DNA of 11,776 bases from an uncultured Eubacteriales bacterium (lineage in GTDB: Bacteria > Bacillota > Clostridia > Oscillospirales > Oscillospiraceae), in NCBI GenBank assembly GCA_902496595.1, contig CABVBV010000059.1, positions 1 through 11,776 of the forward strand, given 5' to 3'. Below the pieces are notes generated by a model. The model saw nothing but the letters and a program-made list of their open reading frames with translations. It was not told the origin of the DNA and did not search any database. This document shows, piece by piece, positions 1 to 7,100 of the stretch (the first letter of the stretch is position 1; each line of letters begins with the position of its first letter). The position numbers and the translations under genes are program-made.

Positions 1-575
1 TGGAGGAGCGGAACCTCGAGCGCGAGGACACCGTGACCATCAGCATGGAGGCCGCAGAGGCCGAGGCCAGGCGCTGCATGAACTGCGGCTGCTACTCGGT
101 GAACGCCTCCGACATTTCGCCGGTGCTGGTGGCGCTGGGCGCGACGGTCAAGACGACAAAGCGCGAGATAGCGGCCTCGGAGCTCTTCACGGAGAACCTG
201 AAGGTAAAGGACGAGCTCGCCCCGGACGAGATAGTGACAGAGGTGAGCATCCCGGTACAGGCGGGCGCGGTGACGCACTACGACAAGTTCCGGCTGAGGG
301 ATTCCGTGGACTTCGCCATGGTGAGCCTGGCCTCGAGCTTTGTGGTAGAGGGCGGCAAGATCGCGTCTGCGAGCCTTGTGCTGGGCGGCGTCGCGCCGGT
401 TCCGCTCAGAAGGGAAGAGGCAGAGGCCTATCTCATAGGCCGCGAGCCGAACGAAGAGACGGCCAAGGCGGCGGCGGAGCTGGCGCTCGAGGGTGCGCTG
501 CCCTTCGAGAAGAACGTCTACAAGGTGCAGGTGGCCAAGACGCTCATAGAGCGCTCGGTGCTGCGGCTGAGCTGA
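1..575 (+). CDS. C-terminal part of FAD oxidoreductase with molybdopterin-dehydrogenase-type FAD domain (5' partial)
   Basis: The reading frame is open from base 3 to a TGA at 573-575, so the start lies before the window; about 190 residues are visible. Near the beginning is ARRCMNCGC, the cysteine-rich motif that ends GltD-like pyridine-nucleotide oxidoreductase domains and usually ligates an Fe-S cluster. It is followed directly by NASDISPVLVALGA, which resembles the end of the FAD-binding domain of CO/xanthine dehydrogenase flavoproteins (CoxM type). Next comes a CO_deh_flav_C-like domain: a KFRLRDSVDFAMVSLA stretch, GGVAPVPLRREEAEAYL, and a terminal NVYKVQVAKTLIERSVL. Such fusions are found in Clostridia near selenium- or molybdenum-dependent hydroxylases, where they would pass electrons between NAD(P)H, flavin and a partner enzyme. 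The substrate cannot be told from this fragment. The family call is fairly sure; the N-terminal architecture is inferred because it is outside the window. Confidence 0.78.
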   Translation, partial: EERNLEREDTVTISMEAAEAEARRCMNCGCYSVNASDISPVLVALGATVKTTKREIAASELFTENLKVKDELAPDEIVTEVSIPVQAGAVTHYDKFRLRDSVDFAMVSLASSFVVEGGKIASASLVLGGVAPVPLRREEAEAYLIGREPNEETAKAAAELALEGALPFEKNVYKVQVAKTLIERSVLRLS

Positions 576-576
576 C

Positions 577-605
577 TTGACAGTGGCTGGGAAGCCGGGT
601 ATCAT
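577..605 (+). promoter_or_regulatory. Sigma-70/SigA-type promoter of the Crp/Fnr gene
   Basis: A perfect -35 box TTGACA (577-582) and a 5-of-6 -10 box TATCAT (600-605) are separated by exactly 17 bases. The promoter starts just after the stop of the upstream flavoprotein gene. The predicted transcript start, near 612, would leave a very short leader that still contains the GGAGG at 612-616. This is a sequence match only. Confidence 0.5.
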
Positions 606-623
606 CAAAGCGGAGGGATGGAC

Positions 624-1341
624 ATGAAGGTCAACCCGAAGATAAGGATAAAGGTGCCCGGCTTCATCAGCTCGAGACAGAACGCTTGGTTTTTCCAGAG
701 GCTTGGCGAGCCCGTGGAGTTCCGAGCCGACCAGCTCATTGCCATACCGGGCTCATACCCGATGTACAGCTATTTCATGAAGACGGGCCGGGAATAGCAG
801 GCATCGTGAACAGCGCGGAGAACCAGCGGCTCATGCTGTCCTTCGAGGAGGGCAGCCTGCTGCTGGAGCAGTATCAGCTCACGGGCAAGCCCTGCGACCT
901 GTACTATCGTGCCGTGACGGACTGCACGGCGCAGATGATATCCTACCACGACATAACACAGGCGATGAAAGCGGACTTTTCCGTGACCTTGGACATACTG
1001 AACGCCATATCAGACCTGGGCGCCATGTCGCTCCAGCAGCGGATGTTCGAGACTGAGGCGGACGCTACGGAGAAGGTGTGCGGCCAGTTCCTGGACTTCG
1101 CCCTGGCTTTCGGCGAGGAGGACGGGGGAGAGATAGTCATAACGGAGCGGCTGACACAGGAGAAGATAGGCGCGCTCAGCGGCCTGCACAGAGTCACCGT
1201 CGCCAGGGAGCTGAAAAAGCTCAGAGACAAAACCTTGTTCGCGTGGAGGATGGCTTCTATCATATCCTCAGCCTGAAAGCCCTCATAGATTACTGTGACG
1301 ACCATAGCGAGGGAAACGACGCTCAGGTTACAAATGAGTGA
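624..1341 (+). pseudogene. Crp/Fnr-family transcriptional regulator, two frameshifts
   Basis: Three frames together give one Crp/Fnr protein of about 239 residues, a normal length for the family. The chosen start is ATG 624, 7 bases after GGAGG (612-616); ATG 618 is too close to it. The first frame encodes the start of the cyclic-nucleotide-binding-like beta-roll (FRADQLIAIPGS, YFMKTGR) and stops at TAG 795-797. The protein continues one frame away with GIAGIVNSAENQ and a long dimerisation region. The helix-turn-helix LTQEKIGALSGLHRVTVARE follows. A second shift at the A-run 1229-1232 is needed to reach the wing (NLVRVEDGFYHIL) and the TGA at 1339-1341. Each break is repaired by adding one base, in the GGG run near 790-792 and in the AAAA run. 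No Fnr-type N-terminal cysteine cluster is visible, and the effector is unknown. It is either a decaying gene or carries two homopolymer sequencing errors; the neighbouring long genes are intact. Confidence 0.8.
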
Positions 1342-1360
1342 CAAGTGTGACAAAATACAG

Positions 1361-1396
1361 TGCCGAACCTTACAGTTTTGTAAGGTTCGGCATTTT
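1361..1396 (+). terminator. Rho-independent terminator after the Crp/Fnr gene
   Basis: A perfect 13-bp inverted repeat, TGCCGAACCTTAC (1361-1373) and GTAAGGTTCGGCA (1380-1392), encloses the 6-base loop AGTTTT and is followed by TTTT (1393-1396). It lies 19 bases after the Crp/Fnr stop codon. The U-tract is short but the stem is strong. It ends only 12 bases before the extended -10 of the next promoter, so it may also influence that promoter. Confidence 0.75.
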
Positions 1397-1408
1397 GCAT
1401 TCAACTTG

Positions 1409-1417
1409 TGTTATAAT
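1409..1417 (+). promoter_or_regulatory. Extended -10 promoter of the two-component system
   Basis: TGTTATAAT is a perfect match to the extended -10 consensus TGnTATAAT, with TATAAT at 1412-1417. No good -35 box lies at 16-18 bases; that place is occupied by the 3' arm of the terminator hairpin. This is typical of extended -10 promoters or of promoters helped by an activator. The predicted transcript start near 1424 gives a leader of about 23 bases before the kinase start at 1447. Confidence 0.6.
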
Positions 1418-1446
1418 GACATCAAATGCGCACGGAGGATTGGGAA

Positions 1447-3375
1447 ATGAGCGGTGCTGAGAACCGAAGTTCTGCGGCGAAATGGCTGCTGCCCTGCGCC
1501 GCCGTCCTGCTCATCTGCCTCACCGTGCAGCTGCTCTATGCCCGCAGATATAACGACGTACGCGAGCTCGTTCCGGTAAACGGAGTGCTGGACATCACCG
1601 GAGAAGACCTGTCGGATGAGGTGGTGAACATCGCCAACAGCTGGGAATACTACCCGAACAAACTGTACGGGCCAGAGGACTTCTCAGGCGATACCGAAGC
1701 CCCGGCTGAAACCGTCGACCCCGCAAGATATGGAACCTACCGGCTCACCATCAAGGCAAAACCGGATAAATACTATACCATCTGCGCATACTCTGTGGAC
1801 TATGCGACCCAGGTATACGTGAACGGGGTGGAGGCCGCAAGCTACGGCAGGGTGGCGGACAACGCCGTTGACAGCGTTGCCGGCGTCGGATATATGACCA
1901 TACCAATGTATACGGGCGAGAGCGGCACGGTGGAGATAATCTGCCAGTTTTCAAACTTTGTCCACAGGGACGGCGGTTTCATACAACCGACGTATATGTC
2001 CGAGCCGCAGAAGATAGAAGACTATAAGGCTGCGGAGAATCTGGTATCCCTGTGCCTCAGCGGAGGGATGCTGGCGCTGTTTTTGTACTTTCTGCTCTGC
2101 GCCACGGTGCGCAGGAGCTCGGAGTTCGCCTTTCTCTCCGTCTGCTGCTTGCTTATGGCACTGCGTGACCAGAACTTCCTGTTTATACACTTCCTGCCTC
2201 CGAGCACTCCGTGGGAATTGTCCTACCGGCTGCTAATAAGCGTTTCTGCGCTGCTGCCCGGGATGGTCATACTGCTGCTTTGCAGCCTGTTTCCGGGGCT
2301 TGTGAAGAGAAAATTCAAGCTGATGCACGGGGCGGCGATGGCGCTTGCGGAGCTGCTCATCTGCTTCATGCCCACCATGGAGCTGGTAAGGGTATGTACT
2401 GCTGCGTGGATATGCGCCGTTCCCCTGGCCGCCTGGCTGGTTGTGTGCGCAGTGAGATATTTTGTCAAGCGCGGCAGGTTGGGGGCGCTGGACGTGTTCA
2501 GCATAGCGGGTTCCGCTGTTCTGCTGTTCTCGACAGTGCTGGAGGGACTGCTTGTTAACAGCAGCTCATTTATGAGCCGCTACGGCATAGCTCCGGCCGG
2601 GATGCTGGCGTTCGCACTGCTGACGGCTGTGTCGATAAGCCTGAGAGCGCAGGAGCAGAAGCTGGCTCTTGCCGAGAGCCGGAACCGAAGCATGATGCTG
2701 GAGCGAATGAACGCCATGAACCTGGACTTTCTGCGCCAGGTTGCGCACGAGCTGAAGACCCCGCTAACAGTGATCTCCGGCTATGCGCAGCTCACCGGGC
2801 TCCAGCTCTCGTCCGGGACGTCGGACGGGGAAGCCGAGGAGAATCTCCGGGTGATCAGCTTCGAGGCCCAGAGATTGGCGGACATGGTTTCCCGGCTCAT
2901 GGAACACACCTACGGTCGCGATTCCGGTGCGGAGCTCGGGAAGGTGGACGTCGCAGAGCTGCTGGAGAGCGCGGCGGCCATATGCGCACCCGTGTGCCTG
3001 AAGAACAATAACAGCGTCTCCGTAGCCGACGCTGGAAAGGGCGCGACCGCTTACGGAAACAGGGAGACTCTGCTGCAGGTCTTCATAAATCTGGCGGCGA
3101 ATGCGAACCGCCACATGAGCGGCGGAGCTCTGGAGCTCAGCGCATCGGATTCCGAGGCCGAGGGCTTTGTGCTCTTCCGGGTCAGCGATACGGGGGACGG
3201 GATAAATGAGTCGGAACTTCCGAGGCTGTTTGAGAAGGGATACAGCGGAGACGGGGGCAGCGGCCTGGGCCTTTCCATCTGCCGGGACGCAGTGGAAGCG
3301 CAGGGAGGCAGGCTTTATCTGGAGAAGACCGGGCCCGGGGGCACCACGTTTGTCTTCACAGTTCCTAGGGGGTGA
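1447..3375 (+). CDS. 7TMR-DISM-like sensor histidine kinase
   Basis: This is a membrane sensor kinase of 642 residues. ATG 1447 is preferred over in-frame ATG 1426 because GGAGGA (1434-1439) lies 7 bases before it and 1426 falls at the predicted transcript start. Transmembrane helix 1 spans about residues 13-31. An extracellular domain (about 35-195) opens with VNGVLDITGEDLSDEVV and SWEYYPNKLYGPEDF, the usual start of the jelly-roll sensor domain in 7TMR-DISM proteins, which is thought to bind carbohydrates or similar ligands. A multi-helix membrane block follows (about 198-398). A short linker leads to HisKA with the phospho-acceptor His434 in HELKTPL. The ATPase domain has the N box (Asn552 in NANRH), G1 (DTGDGI, Asp581), F box (LFEKGY) and G2 (GGSGLGLSI, from 603). 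All catalytic motifs are present. The response regulator follows 9 bases later. The ligand is unknown; control of the adjacent surface proteins is an inference from position. Confidence 0.9.
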   Translation: MSGAENRSSAAKWLLPCAAVLLICLTVQLLYARRYNDVRELVPVNGVLDITGEDLSDEVVNIANSWEYYPNKLYGPEDFSGDTEAPAETVDPARYGTYRLTIKAKPDKYYTICAYSVDYATQVYVNGVEAASYGRVADNAVDSVAGVGYMTIPMYTGESGTVEIICQFSNFVHRDGGFIQPTYMSEPQKIEDYKAAENLVSLCLSGGMLALFLYFLLCATVRRSSEFAFLSVCCLLMALRDQNFLFIHFLPPSTPWELSYRLLISVSALLPGMVILLLCSLFPGLVKRKFKLMHGAAMALAELLICFMPTMELVRVCTAAWICAVPLAAWLVVCAVRYFVKRGRLGALDVFSIAGSAVLLFSTVLEGLLVNSSSFMSRYGIAPAGMLAFALLTAVSISLRAQEQKLALAESRNRSMMLERMNAMNLDFLRQVAHELKTPLTVISGYAQLTGLQLSSGTSDGEAEENLRVISFEAQRLADMVSRLMEHTYGRDSGAELGKVDVAELLESAAAICAPVCLKNNNSVSVADAGKGATAYGNRETLLQVFINLAANANRHMSGGALELSASDSEAEGFVLFRVSDTGDGINESELPRLFEKGYSGDGGSGLGLSICRDAVEAQGGRLYLEKTGPGGTTFVFTVPRG

Positions 3376-3384
3376 GATCCGGGG

Positions 3385-4053
3385 ATGAGCACGATACTGC
3401 TTGTCGAGGATAACGAACACATAATGCGGATAAACAGCGCGGTGCTGCGCCATTACGGCCATGAGGTGCTGAAGGCGTATACAGCTGCGGAATGCCGGAA
3501 GATATTGACTTGGCAGCAGGTCGACCTCGTAGTTCTGGACGTCATGCTTCCGGACGGAAACGGCCTGGAGCTTTGCCGTGAACTGAAGAGCAGCTGCAAC
3601 GTACCTGTGCTTTTTCTCAGCGCACTTGGGGACAGCAAGGACGTAGTCGAGGGCCTGAGGGCCGGAGGGGACGACTATCTGGCGAAGCCCTACGACCTTG
3701 AGGAGCTGGAGGCGAGGATCGAGGCCCGGCTGAGGCAGGACAGGCTGCGCGGAAGGTACCTGAGTTTCGGGGCGCTGAAGCTGGACACTGTCACCGGCTG
3801 CGGCTACCTGGACTCTGTGAACGTGCAGCTCACGCAGAAGGAGTTTTCGGTTCTGCGGCTGCTTGTCGAGAGCGGAGGCAGGACGGTCACGACGGAGGAG
3901 CTTGTGCGCGAGGCCTGGGGCCAGGACACGGAGTCGAACCGGAAGGCGCTCTGGACTCTGATATCCAGACTCAGGGGCAAATTGAACTCGGAGAAGAGCC
4001 GGATGGAGATATCCTCGAAACGACGGGACGGATATAAGCTCGAGCTGATATAA
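3385..4053 (+). CDS. OmpR/PhoB-family response regulator
   Basis: This 222-residue protein is the full usual length for the family and is the likely partner of the kinase just upstream. The receiver domain (residues 1-115) has the acidic pair Glu8/Asp9, the phosphorylation site Asp52 in VVLDVMLPDGNG, Ser79 in the Thr/Ser switch position and Lys101 in AKPYDLEELEARI. A winged-helix DNA-binding domain (about 125-220) shows LTQKEFSVLRLLVESGGRTVTTEELV, followed by a recognition-helix region NRKALWTLISRLRGKL and the terminal wing RRDGYKLEL. The start is supported by the purine-rich AGGGGGTGAG (3367-3376), which overlaps the kinase stop. The two genes are almost certainly translated from one transcript. 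Its targets are unknown; the downstream SLH/GDSL gene and its own promoter at 1409 are natural candidates. Confidence 0.93.
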   Translation: MSTILLVEDNEHIMRINSAVLRHYGHEVLKAYTAAECRKILTWQQVDLVVLDVMLPDGNGLELCRELKSSCNVPVLFLSALGDSKDVVEGLRAGGDDYLAKPYDLEELEARIEARLRQDRLRGRYLSFGALKLDTVTGCGYLDSVNVQLTQKEFSVLRLLVESGGRTVTTEELVREAWGQDTESNRKALWTLISRLRGKLNSEKSRMEISSKRRDGYKLELI

Positions 4054-4054
4054 G
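4046..4054 (+). promoter_or_regulatory. Possible weak extended -10 before the SLH/GDSL gene
   Basis: TGATATAAG overlaps the stop codon of the response regulator and matches TGnTATAAT except for the last base, which is normally the most conserved. No clear -35 is seen. It is listed because the next surface-protein gene has TGATATAAT in the same relative position, followed likewise by a GC-rich hairpin and the same start region. Read-through from the regulator gene is the simpler source of transcripts. Confidence 0.22.
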
Positions 4055-4063
4055 TACACGTGC

Positions 4064-4078
4064 CGGGCCTCGAGCCCG
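4064..4078 (+). other. Small GC-rich hairpin in the leader of the SLH/GDSL gene
   Basis: CGGGC (4064-4068) and GCCCG (4074-4078) can pair around the 5-base loop CTCGA. No T-tract follows, so it is not an intrinsic terminator. It may be an mRNA structure between the regulator and surface-protein genes. A 5-bp stem is modest evidence. Confidence 0.35.
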
Positions 4079-4080
4079 AC

Positions 4081-4104
4081 AGTATATAAGAGGAGGAGAC
4101 GAAT
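4081..4104 (+). promoter_or_regulatory. Translation-start region of the SLH/GDSL gene
   Basis: AGTATATAAG followed by AGGAGGAGAC places GGAGG (4092-4096) 8 bases before ATG 4105. The element AGTATATA, a purine-rich Shine-Dalgarno block and the coding start ATGAAGAAGCGG recur almost identically before the gene at 8505, with only a 2-base indel. It fixes the start codon. Confidence 0.75.
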
Positions 4105-7100
4105 ATGAAGAAGCGGATAATATCGGTGCTGCTCTGCCTGTGCCTGATAGTTGCCCTGCTGCCGGTGACTGCGCTGGCGGATGATGACACCTATCTGGCC
4201 CTGGGCGACAGCATCAGCACCGGCTACGCGCCGCCGGTACAGGAAGGCGTATACAATAAGGTTAGTTCCCCGTTTGCGAATCAGATAGCAACTAATTATG
4301 GTTACGATTTGACCAACGAGGCGCAAGACGGCGAGACCTCGACATCGCTGCTGAACAAGCTGGACACGTTGAGCGTAGACGGCTACGACCTCATCACCAT
4401 CACCATCGGTGGCAACGACCTGATGAATGCGCTGTATGAGTATTTGACCGAAGCGTATAATGCGGCAAATCCCACTTCGACGATTACTGTTACCGAACTT
4501 AAAGAAGTGCTTGCGAAACCAACGGAAGATGATGCGGATATTATTATGTTCGCATTGCAGAATGTCTCCGGGTTCACCAGCTCTGCCGATTACACTGTTG
4601 CGCTTGATAAATATAGTGACAACCTTAGCGGCATAATTGCCAAAATCCGAGAGACAAACTCGACTGCAAAGATTATCGTCGCAACACAGTATGACCCGTA
4701 TACTCACCTTTCTGCAGAAAATAATGACTTTTTTAAAGATTATGTAAATGGCCTTAAATCCACCTTCGATACAGGGGTTGTAGACCTTAATACCAAAATA
4801 ACAACTGCGTTGAGCGGTAAGACTAACGTTGAAATTGCCAATGTGTACACGGCGTTCAAAAATAAGGGTGGAGTTTTGACCAACGCAAGCTATTCGAATC
4901 CGACCGGATGGTCACCCAAATTTACCCTCGACTTCCACCCGAACCAGGAAGGGCATGACCTCATCGCGGAGACGATAGGCGCGCTGCTCGGGACCGCGAC
5001 CACGCCTGTGATGAGCGTCACACCACTATCGCACGATTTCAGAACTGAGACGGTAGGATATTCAAACGTTGCGAGACAGACGTTCACAATAAAGAACACC
5101 GGTACGACTGAGCTCAAGAATATATCCGTAGTCTTGGGTAACGGCTCCAGCGAATTCAATTGTGATTCCAGCTTTAGTGAGACCCTTGCCGCAGGAGAAA
5201 CCACCACCTTCACCGTCGCGCCCAATGACGGCCTTGGAGTCGGAACCCACAACGAGACGATTACGGTATCGGCCGAAGGCGCAGCATCCGTTACCGCAAA
5301 CATCACCTTCAAAGTTATAGCTGCCCCTGCGGCCGGAGACCATACGGTACTGGACGCCGGCGGTAAACTGGTCGGCAGCTATAGCGATTTGTCAGCTGCA
5401 CTGAGTGCAGCTGAGGGTCACGCCGGTTACACCGTCGTGATGGGTTCTGACGCCACGCTCCCGGCAACCATCCCTGACGGCGTTACCTTGCGCGTGCCAA
5501 GCGGCATTAAGCTGACGGTCGCGAGCCCTGCGTTCCTGCTCTACGGAGCGCTCGAAATACAGGCGGGCGCTACGTTTGTGCTCAACGGCGAAAACTTCGT
5601 CGGCGCGTCCGGCGACACCTCCGCCCGCGTGCAGCTCTCCGAAGGCAGTATCGTCTGGAAAAACGGCACGCTGACCCTGACCGAAGATTCCGAGGCGGCC
5701 GTGCCTTCGGACAAGACGCTCAGCCTCATGGCGAGCGTGGAGGTTATGGGCAACAAGATAAACACCCCGCTGAACGCCGTCATTGAGAAAGGCGCGACAT
5801 TCACCGTAAACGGCACGGTCAAGGCCGTATCCGGCAATGTAGGCAGTGAAGGCTCCAAAGTCACCGTAAACGGCACTCTCGATGTGCAGGGCGCCATCTG
5901 CGTTGCGCTGAAGGCCTCGGTCGAAGTCGCTGACGGCGGCGTCCTGAACCTCGCCAACCTGGATGCGACAGACATCGTCGGCAGCGGCGACGGCACCGGC
6001 ATCAAGGGCGACATCGTGTTTAAAGCTGGCTCGAAGCTGGCCTACAACGGAAACACCGTCATCGGCGCCGACGCAACTAATGGCATAAATATCACCAGCG
6101 GCAAAGCAACGCTGAACCTGAGCAAAATAGATATGTCTAATCTCCAGTCGTCCTACATAGACCTCACGGTAGAGGGCGACGTCAACGCTTTCGGCGACAT
6201 CAACACCGGCCTCAACGCGACGTTCGTCAGCATACCCACCCACGTGGCGGTCAACAGCGGCACTGTCACGATCGAAGAGAACGCCACCGTCAACCTGCTT
6301 GGCGGCAGCCAGCTCACGCTTGAGGGCAGCGCGACCCTGAATGTAAACGGCACCCTCGAAGTCCAGAGCAACGCCTCCTTCACCGGCAAGGCCACTGTCA
6401 CGGGCAAGGTGTACGTCTTCGGCGATGGCACCAACGTCAACGGCGCGACCTTCGACCTCGGGAACGGCGCGGTGTACGCACGGACCGGCAGCCTTGGTGC
6501 AACCATGGAAGGTGCTACTCACGAATCTGTCAGTGAAGGCTATGCCTCCATCACCCCCGGGACCACTGGTTTGACAATATTCACCGACAAGTGGAGCAAA
6601 ACTTCCATGACCATCACGCCCGAAAAGCAGGTCTTTGACAGGAACATCATCGGCACATATTATGACGATGTTGAATTCGAAATCGACAATGTCGCTTATG
6701 ATAATCGGACGATAGCGAGTGTCAAGCTGAACGACACAACCCTTGTTGAAGGCGAGGGTTATTCATACTATTACTCCGCATATATAGAACAGATAGGCCT
6801 TGGGATATCTGCCGAGATCCTAAAAGACCTTGAAGCAGCTGATTACACGCTGACCGTTACCATGGTAAGCGGAGACATACTCCAAGCGACGATCACCATA
6901 CCCGAGACCTACGCGGTCACCGTGGAGAGCGATCCGGCCGGCGCGGGCTACTACTTCTACGATAATAAGTATGGGTATACCGATGAGGAATACTACGTTG
7001 TCAAGGGAGATAGCGTAACCATTGAGCCCATGAGCGAGACAGGATATTACTTTGACCACTGGGTATACAGCGGTATCACGCCTGATATCGACGAGGACGG

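Noticed and set aside
780..1235. Programmed ribosomal frameshifting in the Crp/Fnr gene
   Set aside because: Two shifts would be needed, neither site is a standard slippery heptamer, and Crp/Fnr genes are not known for this. Gene decay or sequencing error is simpler.
1426..1428. Upstream in-frame ATG as the kinase start
   Set aside because: It lies at the predicted transcript start with no ribosome-binding site before it, while ATG 1447 has GGAGGA at the right distance.
4031..4054. Direct repeat GATATAAG flanking CTCGAGCT
   Set aside because: The first copy lies in the conserved C-terminal wing codons of the regulator. Eight bases is short enough to be chance.
2764..4707. 647-codon open frame on the - strand
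   Set aside because: It runs antisense to the kinase, the regulator and the start of the GDSL gene, all of which carry clear family motifs. Its translation has no recognisable domain and it looks like a GC-rich shadow frame.
5392..6522. 376-codon open frame on the - strand
   Set aside because: It is antisense to the repeat stalk of the SLH/GDSL protein. Its repetitive composition mirrors the + strand repeats.
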